NCBI GenBank assembly: GCA_002336115.1
Contig: DDEN01000017.1
Span: 62,001 to 126,000, forward strand
Source of the DNA: Chitinophagaceae bacterium UBA1953
GTDB taxonomy: Bacteria; Bacteroidota; Bacteroidia; Chitinophagales; Chitinophagaceae
Direction of reading: 5' to 3'
Length of the DNA: 64,000 nucleotides
This document shows, one piece after another, positions 49,801 through 57,647 of the stretch; the first letter of the stretch is position 1; each line of letters begins with the position of its first letter. Position numbers and translations under genes: made by a program. The notes under the pieces were generated by a model, which searched no databases, was not told the DNA's origin, and saw nothing but the letters and a program-made list of their open reading frames with translations.

Positions 49801-51072
49801 GAAATGAATGCTGTTATTGCAGATAAACGCAAAATAAAAGGTAGTTCAGAATACCGTTTTCGTAAAGCCGATGGCAGCTATGCTTTTATTAAAGAGATGT
49901 TTTTTATTGCACGGGACGATGATGGCAATCCGTTAAAGTTACTTGGGTCAAAACATGATATAACAGCACAAAAAATAGCCGATGATGAATTACACAAACG
50001 TTACCAGGAAAACCAAACACTTTCAGAACGTTTTTCCGCTATCCTGAATACGCTTCCTGCCGATATTGCACTCCTTGACCGAAAAGGAATTCTTCAGGAC
50101 ACAAATGAAGCATGGAAACAAGTAAAAGACAAAGCCAATTTTCTCATCTATGGCTACAATAAAGGAGATAATTACCTGCAGATTTCACAGTTTACCAATA
50201 CTTCGGATAAAAAAACAGCGCAAAATGCAATGAAGGGAATTCGTTCTGTACTAAAAGGAAAAGCAAAAGAGTTTGTTTTTGAGTACTCCTGCTTCTCAGC
50301 CAAAGCAGGAAAATGGTTTAGAATGATTACTACGCAATTAAAAGGGCAAGGCTTTCTGGGTGCTGTAGTAATGCACATTGATATTACTGAAATTAAAAAA
50401 CTTGAAGAGGAAAAACTAAAAAGCAAAATAGAAGAGCAACGGAAAATTACCGAAGCGATGGTTCAGGGTCAGGAAAAAGAACGCAATGCAATTGGAATTG
50501 AACTTCACGACAATGTTAACCAGATACTCGTAAGCAGCAATATGCTTCTTTCAATGATTATGGCAAACCCTTCCATGCTAAATGAATTAATGCCGAAATG
50601 CATAGATAACATTCGGTTTGCTGTAAATGAAAACAGGAGAATAGCACATGAACTTGTAATACCCAACCGTGTTACTGAAACTCTGTTACAGCAGGTAAAA
50701 CGTGTAGCAAAAACAATGTTCAACGACACGGGAATTAAAACAAAACTTCTTCAAAAAGATTTTAATGAGGAAATCCTCTCAGAAGAGCAAAAACTAACTG
50801 TTTACAGAATTGTGCAGGAACAATGCACCAATATTTTAAAACATGCAAAAGCCACAGGTGTCGTATTCCGTTTTTCAATGAGTAATAATCAGTTCAGGAT
50901 GCGCATTTCTGATAATGGCATTGGAATGAAAAAAGAAAAAATTCAGGAAGGCATTGGCCTCAGAAACATACGACACAGATTGAGCATAGTAAACGGATTT
51001 GCCATAATTGACTCTGCAAAAGGGAAAGGTTTTACTCTTATAATAGAAATGCCTGTCCTTGCTTTCAGTTAA
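46855..51072 (+). CDS. Soluble multi-PAS sensor histidine kinase (HisKA_3 / NarX type)
   Basis: A 1405-residue sensor kinase with no membrane helix or signal peptide, hence cytoplasmic. About nine PAS/PAC units follow one another (approximately 1-125, 127-255, 285-405, 410-530, 535-655, 660-785, 790-915, 920-1045, 1058-1180), recognisable by recurring ends such as RDITEKIYE, SDVTEKIKS, VDVTEKVKA, IDVTERRKN, IDITERKRS and HDITAQKIA. A short coiled coil leads to the dimerisation domain with phospho-acceptor His1218 in IGIELHDNVNQILV, then an HATPase_c domain with DNGIGMKKEKI and GIGLRNIRHRL. This His domain normally pairs with a NarL-type response regulator; none is adjacent, so it is an orphan kinase. 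The signal is unknown. Confidence 0.95.
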   Translation: MNSESLTSEVRMLINALPGIFFILSPEGLIISASNDCCILFGKKLNEIRGKSIFELLPLNSDDNNHLQNLFAKIHQKRTPEVFFSTSHICNNLFANKHFCKIELRPLINEANNVTYLLLQIEPTSLNYTKQDYSWLLDSVPDAVILIDEKEKILYFNKEAERLFGYKYEELKGESVKKIFHSADVRDALPKLQTLAGKTQPLPAIPSRIITAQKKNQKTFQADISIVPFKTEEGVIALTIIRDITEKIYETEKLQALAQQLQSYNERLEEKVRSRTEEITLGDLQYRYLFENNPMPMWIFDAVSLQFLNVNAAAISTYGYRREEFLSMRILDLLPDKEKDRFISVEHVSTYKPGSQEKTVWKHLKKDSTIITVEVIEQPLQFNRRNARLVLISDVTEKIKSEEKLIASESRFRSLIENGHDVINLLDEDFKVFYRSPSAQRITGRTDDEIFGYSALKHVHPNDLQLVKEEIKELIKSPENRKKMLFRYITKDGKTVWLEGLATNMLQDENIKAIVFNYRNVTENIVAEEKLKQSEEQYRNTLDNMIEGVQIIGFDKKYIYVNEAFAKQSGRKKEELIGRNILEVIPEMNTNRIYDIAESCLMSGKHMQIENRFILPGDTEKWYQLSIQPTSYGLFILSVDVTEKVKATVALKEEKQKLEQLAAASPGVIHSFQMDLKGNFTLLYSNDTCETIYGLSFETLKSNFSQFAKFIHPDDRDTVIRSISHSSITLSKIQLEYRYNHPEKGLLWHEVSDIPVKEPDGNITWHGVVIDVTERRKNEEKLAEQSARLQNLSNNLPGLILFQLVGKNQIERKFTYISDEVERIAGFTPAEVLNDPMVLCNRIHEDDIAKLISEDEASLKNMSVFNIETRFRDIKNEIRWLNIVSTLRKQNDNGLIIWDGFLIDITERKRSEEESRVLNERYMAVAKATSDAIWDFDFKEKKGFVLGTGYKHLFGYNIVNDYTKDGFWEDNLHPDEKEKLVKEMNAVIADKRKIKGSSEYRFRKADGSYAFIKEMFFIARDDDGNPLKLLGSKHDITAQKIADDELHKRYQENQTLSERFSAILNTLPADIALLDRKGILQDTNEAWKQVKDKANFLIYGYNKGDNYLQISQFTNTSDKKTAQNAMKGIRSVLKGKAKEFVFEYSCFSAKAGKWFRMITTQLKGQGFLGAVVMHIDITEIKKLEEEKLKSKIEEQRKITEAMVQGQEKERNAIGIELHDNVNQILVSSNMLLSMIMANPSMLNELMPKCIDNIRFAVNENRRIAHELVIPNRVTETLLQQVKRVAKTMFNDTGIKTKLLQKDFNEEILSEEQKLTVYRIVQEQCTNILKHAKATGVVFRFSMSNNQFRMRISDNGIGMKKEKIQEGIGLRNIRHRLSIVNGFAIIDSAKGKGFTLIIEMPVLAFS

Positions 51073-51155
51073 TTCTGCAAGAAAATTTCAGAGTAATATC
51101 GATATAGTACAATCACAATCTTCTTATCACTCATGATAAAAGGTTACAAGGTTTC

Positions 51156-51163
51156 TACATTTC
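51156..51163 (+). promoter_or_regulatory. -7-like box of the D-lactate dehydrogenase-like gene
   Basis: TACATTTC, seven of eight matches to TAnnTTTG, 24 bases before the chosen ATG at 51188 and six before the alternative at 51170. Confidence 0.35.
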
Positions 51164-51187
51164 ACCATTATGCCGCATCTTTACCAA

Positions 51188-52186
51188 ATGAAAATTGTTT
51201 TCTTTTCCGCCAAACCATATGACAAGTTATTTTTTGACAGAGCAAACCAGCGGTATGGTTTTGAAATTGAATATTACGAAACACACCTCGGACCACATAT
51301 TGTAAATGCTGTGGAAGATGCCGAAGCTGTTTGTGTATTTGTAAACGATAAACTCAACAAAGAAGTACTGGAAATACTTGCGGCCAAAGGTGTAAAAATC
51401 ATTGCACTTCGTTGCGCAGGCTTTAACAATGTTGATCTTAAAACAGCCAAACAATTGGGGTTGGCCGTTTGCCGTGTGCCCGCATATTCACCTGAAGCAG
51501 TAGCCGAACATGCAGTTGCAATGCTGCTTACCATTAACCGGAAAACACATAAAGCATACAACCGTATTCGGGAACAGAATTTTGCGTTAAATGGGTTATT
51601 AGGATATAATCTTATAGGCAAGACCATTGGTGTTATAGGAACAGGGAAAATAGGTAAAGCATTTTGTAAAATTATGCTTGGGTTTGGATGTACTATTCTT
51701 GCACATGATTTATATGAAGACAAAAGCCTTGTTGAAAAAGGTGTAACCTATGTTCCCTTTGCTGATTTACTCAGGCAAAGCGATATTATTTCATTGCACT
51801 GTCCCCTTACTCCCGAAAATCATTATTTGATTAATAAAGAAACATTGAAGAAGATGAAGCCGGGCGTTACCATCATTAATACAAGCCGTGGCGGCCTTAT
51901 CAATACTTCAGATATGATACATGTTTTGAAAACAAGACAGGTAGGAGCTTTATGTATTGACGTATATGAACAGGAAGAAAAATTATTTTTCCGTGACCTT
52001 TCTGAAAGCATCATTGATGATGATAATATACAACGGTTGATGAGTTTTCCAAATGTGCTCGTTACTGCTCACCAGGCATTCTTTACCGAGGAGGCAATTG
52101 CAGAAATAGCAGAGGTTACAATGAACAGTATATCGCTATTATACACAAATCAGATGGAGGAGACAAATGCTGTAATGCTTACATAG
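51188..52186 (+). CDS. D-2-hydroxyacid dehydrogenase (D-lactate dehydrogenase-like)
   Basis: NAD-dependent D-2-hydroxyacid dehydrogenase, 332 residues, of the fermentative LdhA-type branch. The N-terminus MKIVFFSAKPYDKLFFD matches that branch and decides the start at 51188 over the ATG at 51170. NAD-binding glycines are in IGVIGTGKIGKAFCK (about 147-161). The substrate arginine is in INTSRGGLINTSDM (about 235), the active-site acid in CIDVYEQEEKLFFRD, and the catalytic histidine in VLVTAHQAFFTEEA (about 297). It interconverts pyruvate and D-lactate or a related pair. It lies 115 bases after the PAS kinase on the same strand; co-regulation is possible but not shown. Confidence 0.94.
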   Translation: MKIVFFSAKPYDKLFFDRANQRYGFEIEYYETHLGPHIVNAVEDAEAVCVFVNDKLNKEVLEILAAKGVKIIALRCAGFNNVDLKTAKQLGLAVCRVPAYSPEAVAEHAVAMLLTINRKTHKAYNRIREQNFALNGLLGYNLIGKTIGVIGTGKIGKAFCKIMLGFGCTILAHDLYEDKSLVEKGVTYVPFADLLRQSDIISLHCPLTPENHYLINKETLKKMKPGVTIINTSRGGLINTSDMIHVLKTRQVGALCIDVYEQEEKLFFRDLSESIIDDDNIQRLMSFPNVLVTAHQAFFTEEAIAEIAEVTMNSISLLYTNQMEETNAVMLT

Positions 52187-52313
52187 AAACTTTATTTTTT
52201 AAAAATGCCTACTTGTTACAGAAAACTTTTCACTGAAGAAAACACCATCATATCATTATTACAATCAACTTTCACAATGGGATTACATTACCGGTTTACA
52301 AACTTTATTGGAA

Positions 52314-53018
52314 TTATTGTACCTGTACTCCAAACAAATAACCAACTAATGCTGAAAGTCCCATTGCCAAAGTTCCCCAGATACTGATTCTTAATACAGC
52401 TTTTGCCATATTTGACCCTCCTGTTTTTGCTGCTGTAATTCCCAAAGCAGCAAGAAAAATAATTGCAAAACCGTAAAGGGAATATTTCATGAAGTGAAGA
52501 GGTGCAAAAATTGTAACAAAAAGAGGCAAAATACCTCCTACTGTAAAAGAAGCGCAAGAAGCCAAAGCTGCCTGTATTGGATTTGCCTGTGTAATTTCGT
52601 TTATACCCAGTTCCTCTCTAACATGGGCAGCCAGTGCGTCTTTTGCAGTTAACTCTGTGGCAACCAGTTTCGATGTTTCATAACATAGTCCTCTTTTTTC
52701 AAAAAGAGCAACAAGAGCTTCAAATTCCTCCTTAGGATTTTCTTTGAGTTCCTCTGCTTCTCTATCAATATCGGCCTTTTCAATATCAGTTTGAGAGCTT
52801 ACAGATACATATTCACCTGCAGCCATTGACAAAGCTCCGGCAACAAGCCCCGCAATTGTTGCCAACATTATTGCTTCTCTCGATTGACTTGCAGCAGCAA
52901 CACCTATCGCAATACTTGATACAGAAAGGATACCATCGTTTGCACCTAATACAGAAGCCCTAAGCCAGTTACTTCTGTGCATATAGTGCTTATCAAGGTA
53001 TTTTTGAATATCAACCAT
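52314..53018 (-). CDS. VIT/CCC1-family transporter
   Basis: Inner-membrane protein of 234 residues of the VIT1/CCC1 (vacuolar iron transporter) family, moving Fe2+ or Mn2+ out of the cytoplasm in characterised members. Family marks: HRSNWLRASVLGANDGILSV at the N-terminus, then ATIAGLVAGALSMAAGEYVSV with the metal-site Gly/Glu/Tyr, a cytoplasmic acidic hairpin (IEKADIDREAEELKENPKEE), HVREELGINEITQANPIQAA, and three further helices. Five membrane helices in total. The start at 53018 (MVDIQKYLDKHY) fits the family better than the longer frame. Confidence 0.94.
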   Translation of the reverse strand: MVDIQKYLDKHYMHRSNWLRASVLGANDGILSVSSIAIGVAAASQSREAIMLATIAGLVAGALSMAAGEYVSVSSQTDIEKADIDREAEELKENPKEEFEALVALFEKRGLCYETSKLVATELTAKDALAAHVREELGINEITQANPIQAALASCASFTVGGILPLFVTIFAPLHFMKYSLYGFAIIFLAALGITAAKTGGSNMAKAVLRISIWGTLAMGLSALVGYLFGVQVQ

Positions 53019-53197
53019 GTATAATCTTTTTTCAGTTACTATCAAATTAATTCTCTATTTCTAATATAGGCGTATCACCGGTAAAAAATTTCAGAAGTAT
53101 TTATAGCGAAAGTAATCACTCTCGTTAACTTTATTCCGCTGGTTATTAATACAAAGCCATACAGTTTCAAAAATTCATTATCCATAATCAATAATTA

Positions 53198-54436
53198 CTA
53201 ATACACCATTCTTACTTTAATCGTTTCTTTTATTTCTTTCAGCAACTCAAGTGCTTTTTTAGAAAGATTACGATCTACATCCAGTACCACATAACCAATC
53301 ATATCGTTTGTTTTCAGATACTGGCCAAGGATATTAATATTGTGTGTGCTTAATTGCGTGTTGATCTGGCTAAGAACTCCCGGTACGTTTTTATGAATAT
53401 GCAGTATGCGGTGTGTTCCTTCCTGAATTGGCAAGGCCAGTTCGGGAACAGTGTGCGAACCAATTGTAACTCCTTTTTCGAGATATTGTAATAATTTGCT
53501 GCTTACATCAACTCCAATATTTTCCTGTGCTTCTTCTGTACTCCCACCAATGTGTGGCGTTAAAATTACATTGGGCAAATCCTGCAATGGGGTCTGGAAA
53601 CGATCTCCATTTTTTTCAGGCTCCCAAGGGAATGTATCAACAGCAGCTCCTGAAATATGTTTTTCGAGAATAGCATTGCGTAAAGCATCCAGATCAACCA
53701 CTTCACCTCTTGCATAGTTGAGGAGGATTGATCCTTTCTTCATTTGTTTTAAGGTACTTTTGTTAATCATGTTTTTCGTTTGCGCTGTTTCAGGAACATG
53801 CAATGAAACGATATCAGATTTACCTAACACATCTTTCAGGTTTCTATATTGCTCGGCATTCCCCAAAGGGAGCTTGGTAACGATGTCGTAATAAATCACC
53901 TTCATACCCATCGCTTCAGCAAGAACACTTACCTGGCTGCCAATATTTCCATAACCTATAATACCCAGTGTTTTACCCCTCATTTCAAAACTGCCTTTGG
54001 CATCCTTGTTCCAGATACCTTCATGAGCAGATTTGTTTTTATCAATAATGCGGCGGATAAGTACAATACATAAACCAACCACCAGTTCTGCAACACTTCT
54101 TGTATTGCTATAGGGTGCATTCATCACCACTACCCCTTTATTGGTGGCAGCTTTTAAATCAACCTGGTTTACACCAATGCAAAAACAACCAATTGCCTGT
54201 AATTTCATTGCAGCATCCAATACTTTTTCAGTAATCAATGTTTTGGAACGTATCCCAACCAGGTGTACATCTTTGATTTCTTTTATCAATTCATCTTCAC
54301 TTAATGCACCACTGAGTTTTTTTACATTCACATAACCACTGCTCTTAATATTATTCACTGCGGTTTCACTGATATTTTCAAGCAAGAGAATATTTATTTT
54401 CTCTTTGGGGTAGCTTGTTGATTTTTTTTCTGCCAT
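53198..54436 (-). CDS. serA: D-3-phosphoglycerate dehydrogenase with ACT domain
   Basis: Cytoplasmic enzyme of the first step of serine biosynthesis, oxidising 3-phosphoglycerate with NAD. It has 412 residues, the E. coli SerA length. Substrate domain about 1-110 and 300-325; NAD domain with GIIGYGNIGSQV (158-169); active site Arg in LLNYARGEVVDLDAL, Glu in FPWEPEKNGD and His in TPHIGGSTEEAQENIG; a C-terminal ACT domain (about 340-412; VPGVLSQINTQLSTHNINIL) that in relatives binds serine for feedback inhibition. No serB or serC is nearby. It is divergent from the serine hydrolase gene, with 66 bases between the two starts. Confidence 0.96.
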   Translation of the reverse strand: MAEKKSTSYPKEKINILLLENISETAVNNIKSSGYVNVKKLSGALSEDELIKEIKDVHLVGIRSKTLITEKVLDAAMKLQAIGCFCIGVNQVDLKAATNKGVVVMNAPYSNTRSVAELVVGLCIVLIRRIIDKNKSAHEGIWNKDAKGSFEMRGKTLGIIGYGNIGSQVSVLAEAMGMKVIYYDIVTKLPLGNAEQYRNLKDVLGKSDIVSLHVPETAQTKNMINKSTLKQMKKGSILLNYARGEVVDLDALRNAILEKHISGAAVDTFPWEPEKNGDRFQTPLQDLPNVILTPHIGGSTEEAQENIGVDVSSKLLQYLEKGVTIGSHTVPELALPIQEGTHRILHIHKNVPGVLSQINTQLSTHNINILGQYLKTNDMIGYVVLDVDRNLSKKALELLKEIKETIKVRMVY

Positions 54437-54502
54437 GATGTAGCTGCTATTTACTTATTTTGCAAGCAAATATACTTTACCAACCATCAACTGAAAAACC
54501 GG

Positions 54503-55675
54503 ATGTTAAGTTTATTCAGCAAACAAACGATCATTACAATTTTGGCAGCACTTGTATTTTGTGCTTGCGGGAGCAATACTGCAAAAGAAATGAAGGCAGA
54601 GGAGCAATCCGAGCTGCTCTTGCCCGAACCCAAACGTTTATCGCCTATTGAATTCAGAAACATCTATGAAAAAACGGAAGACTTTTTTGACTCTGCTTTA
54701 AACAGAACCGGTTTTAACGGAGCAATGCTTGTAGCAAAAAACGGAACAATTATTTTTGAACACTATCAAGGGTATGCACACCTGAACGGAAAAGACACAA
54801 TTAATTCTGCAACTCCTTTTCATATTGCATCAACAAGCAAAACCTTTACAGCAATGGCTGTGTTAAAACTTGTTGAAGAAGGCAAACTGAGCATTAACGA
54901 TTCGCTCCAGAAATTTTTTCCGGCATTTCCATACCAGGGTATTACTGTAAAATCATTGTTGAGCCAACGAAGTGGGTTGCCCAACTACAACTACTATCTT
55001 GATGATATTAAATGGGACAAGACAAAACGTGTAACCAATGCTGATGTTTTGCAGACGTTGATTGATTTTAAACCCAATCTGCAGCATATTCCCAATACCC
55101 GTTTTCAGTATTGCAATACGAATTTTGCTTTACTTGCAATGGTTATTGAAAAAGTGAGCGGTAAACCTTATCCGGAATTTATGGATGAAACATTCTTCAA
55201 GCCATTACATATGACTAACACCAAGGTGTTTACCTGGAAAGATTCAGCAACTGCCACACCATCATACATGTGGAACGGGCGAATGGAACAGCTTTCTTAT
55301 CTTGATGAAACTTATGGTGACAAAAATATTTACAGTACAGTAAGAGATCTTCTAAAGTGGGACCAAGCATTATATGCCAATAAGCTTTTTAAACAATCAA
55401 CACTTGATTCTGCCTTTAAACCATATAGCTTTGAGCGGCCCGGTATTCATAATTACGGGTTGGGATGGAGAATGTACACATTAGCGAACAATAAAAACAT
55501 TGTTTACCATAACGGCTGGTGGCATGGCAATAATTCAACTTTTTACCGGGTTATCAGCGAGGGGTTAACCATTATTATTCTCGGAAATAAATTCAACCGC
55601 AATATTTATCATGTAAAACCACTTATTGAAGCACTTACTTCTTTGCGGTTCAGCTACGAAAATACAGAGGAGTAA
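54503..55675 (+). CDS. Lipoprotein serine hydrolase, class C beta-lactamase / DD-peptidase fold
   Basis: A 390-residue envelope protein with a lipoprotein-like signal (MLSLFSKQTIITILAALVFCACGS; Cys22 likely lipidated). The catalytic serine is Ser110 in the SxxK motif of HIASTSKTFTAM. The YxN motif is YCN in RFQYCNTNFAL, and the third motif is HNG in NIVYHNGWWHGNNS instead of KTG, typical of the broad beta-lactamase-related/esterase EstB group rather than true AmpC. It probably acts on cell-wall peptides or esters. It is alone, with a 66-base divergent promoter region shared with serA. Confidence 0.93.
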   Translation: MLSLFSKQTIITILAALVFCACGSNTAKEMKAEEQSELLLPEPKRLSPIEFRNIYEKTEDFFDSALNRTGFNGAMLVAKNGTIIFEHYQGYAHLNGKDTINSATPFHIASTSKTFTAMAVLKLVEEGKLSINDSLQKFFPAFPYQGITVKSLLSQRSGLPNYNYYLDDIKWDKTKRVTNADVLQTLIDFKPNLQHIPNTRFQYCNTNFALLAMVIEKVSGKPYPEFMDETFFKPLHMTNTKVFTWKDSATATPSYMWNGRMEQLSYLDETYGDKNIYSTVRDLLKWDQALYANKLFKQSTLDSAFKPYSFERPGIHNYGLGWRMYTLANNKNIVYHNGWWHGNNSTFYRVISEGLTIIILGNKFNRNIYHVKPLIEALTSLRFSYENTEE

Positions 55676-55775
55676 AAAACTATTTGAGTTATTTGTACGT
55701 GATGAAAATAATCTTTTATAATTGATTACTTAAACTATGCAGTTTAATGTTTATTTAATTGAACCTTTTTTCATT

Positions 55776-56762
55776 TTAATCAGCAAAAGCATGTTTTTTG
55801 TTCGGAAGCATATTCTCCTTTGTCCAGTCAATTTTCTTTACAAAAGAATATTTTCTTACTACACAATCGTTCATAATACAATGTTTACAACTTTCGGGAA
55901 TACAAGGGTCGGTATGAATAAAAAATTCAATACTTCCTTTTTCAAAGCCTTTGTTGAGTAGCCGATCAAGTTGTGTTATTTCATCATGTACCTGTTCTAA
56001 TGAAAAATAATAAGGCATTGTAACATGGCAGTCCACATGGTAAAAATTACCATATTGCTGTACTCTCAGGTTGTGCAGATCAATCCAGTTGCTATGACGG
56101 TTATCTTTAAGAATAGTAACCAGTTCGTTTACTACTTCCATGTCTGTTTCGTCCATCAATCCTCCTACAGATTTCCGCATCAGTTTAAATCCGGTATAAA
56201 TAATGATGAGTGCTGCAATAACAGAAGCTAACGGATCAATCCAGTTATAACCAGTCAATATTATTAAGCCTACAGACACAATAACACCCAGACTGGTATA
56301 TGCATCGCTCATAATGTGTTCACCATTTCCCCTTAGTGTAAGGCTGTTATGTTTTTTCCCTTTGACTTTAAGGAAATAACCAAGCAGGAAATTTGCAACC
56401 CCTGTACCTGCTGCCAGCCATACGCCTGCCCCGAGCTGATGTACTTCGGCCGGCTGAATGAATACTTTTACTGCTTCGTAAATGATTACAAAGCCGGCAA
56501 TAAGTATCATGGCACCTTCAAAGCCAATTGAGAAAAACTCCACTTTTCCATGACCGTAAGGATGTTCTCTGTCTTTTGGTTTAGCCGACAAATAAATGCT
56601 GTACCATGCAAACGCAGAAGCAACTACATTAATAATTGTTTCCAGTGCATCGGCAAGAATAACCAGGGAATGCGTAAGGAAATACGCAACAAATTTAACC
56701 GCACAAATAATTGTGCTTAAAAAGAAAGAAAGTTTAATGAAAGAAAGTTCCTGACGGTTCAA
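55776..56762 (-). CDS. Cation diffusion facilitator with a cysteine-rich tail
   Basis: Inner-membrane CDF antiporter of 328 residues exporting Zn2+, Fe2+ or Mn2+. Six helices: metal-site acidic residues in ILADALETIINVVAS (helix 2) and IMSDAYTSLGVIVSVG (helix 5), and a cytoplasmic His-containing loop (KPKDREHPYGHGKVEFFSIG). The C-terminal cytoplasmic domain has VDCHVTMPYYFSLEQVHDEI and FFIHTDPCIPESC, followed by a tail with four cysteines in PCIPESCKHCIMNDCVVRKY. The tail could add a metal-sensing or metal-delivery site. It begins 96 bases after the stop of the DUF4397 gene. Confidence 0.95.
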   Translation of the reverse strand: MNRQELSFIKLSFFLSTIICAVKFVAYFLTHSLVILADALETIINVVASAFAWYSIYLSAKPKDREHPYGHGKVEFFSIGFEGAMILIAGFVIIYEAVKVFIQPAEVHQLGAGVWLAAGTGVANFLLGYFLKVKGKKHNSLTLRGNGEHIMSDAYTSLGVIVSVGLIILTGYNWIDPLASVIAALIIIYTGFKLMRKSVGGLMDETDMEVVNELVTILKDNRHSNWIDLHNLRVQQYGNFYHVDCHVTMPYYFSLEQVHDEITQLDRLLNKGFEKGSIEFFIHTDPCIPESCKHCIMNDCVVRKYSFVKKIDWTKENMLPNKKHAFAD

Positions 56763-56805
56763 AGGATTTTTTTTATGGTTAAATTTAATTTTGAACCCAG
56801 TATTT

Positions 56806-56845
56806 ATAAAAGCAAAAGGTCGCCAATTTGTTGACGACCTTTTAA
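56806..56845 (-). terminator. Terminator of the SusCD operon
   Basis: AAAAGGTCG (56814-56822) pairs with CGACCTTTT (56835-56843), with T4-GC-T4 on the minus-strand side, 15 bases after the DUF4397 stop. Confidence 0.75.
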
Positions 56846-56858
56846 ATAAATACTGAAT

Positions 56859-57620
56859 CTACCTCAAGTAATATAATGATACATTTGGCTTCCTATTAGC
56901 ATCAGTTGCTCCTGAGTAGCCACGAGCAAAAACAATCATTACACGCTGATTTGAAACTGTATTGGAATAAGAAGCCAATGCTGTTGATGTTGAAGATGCC
57001 CCAGCTTTTCTTATAACCCAACTTGAAGCGGTTGGAAATGCAACTTTAAAATAATCTGAAGCTCCTTTATAGGGAATATTCGCAGCCATTAAGACATTAT
57101 TAAAATACAAATCAATTGCCACTTCATTTGGAATTAAGTTTACAAAACGGAACTTAGAATATCCCGAATCAGGCGCTGCAATATCCTCTTTCTGTAAAGA
57201 CAAAGAAGTATTAGTGAGTGTGTCACTTAAATGAACAGAGAAATATCCTGCATCGGGAAAAGTTACTGTACCGCTATAAAGTTGAATAGAATCTGTCTCT
57301 TTCCCTTTGAAAGGAATAGAAATTGAAAGAGAGGTAGAAGATCCTGCAGGTATTGAAAGATAATCTGGTTGACTTCCTCCTTGAGTATTTAAGCCACCTC
57401 CAGGAAAAGGGTAAGCATACTGAATTAAGCTACTAACCCTTTCTCCATTAATTTTTAACTGAACTGAAGGATTTGAACTATATGCACTAGCATAATTAAT
57501 CTTCACTTTAGCGTCCATCGGAATTGTAAACGGCACCTGAAGCTTATTTTTATCACAACCAGAAAGGAGTGTTATAACTCCCAACATAACAAATGAAATA
57601 TATTTTTCTACTTTTTTCAT
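56859..57620 (-). CDS. DUF4397-domain lipoprotein in the SusCD operon
   Basis: Surface or periplasmic lipoprotein of 253 residues: MKKVEKYISFVMLGVITLLSGC (Cys22 lipidated; lipobox LSGC), followed by a DUF4397 beta-sandwich. Typical pieces are KVKINYASAYSSNPSVQLKI, YSKFRFVNLIPNEVAIDLYF and VSNQRVMIVFARGYSGATDA. It is encoded 27 bases after susD on the same strand and closes the operon. Extra lipoproteins in this position usually help bind the SusD ligand at the cell surface, so an accessory binding role is inferred. No enzyme domain is present. Confidence 0.9.
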   Translation of the reverse strand: MKKVEKYISFVMLGVITLLSGCDKNKLQVPFTIPMDAKVKINYASAYSSNPSVQLKINGERVSSLIQYAYPFPGGGLNTQGGSQPDYLSIPAGSSTSLSISIPFKGKETDSIQLYSGTVTFPDAGYFSVHLSDTLTNTSLSLQKEDIAAPDSGYSKFRFVNLIPNEVAIDLYFNNVLMAANIPYKGASDYFKVAFPTASSWVIRKAGASSTSTALASYSNTVSNQRVMIVFARGYSGATDANRKPNVSLYYLR

Positions 57621-57647
57621 TTTACTAATTTTAAATATTACAGAAGT

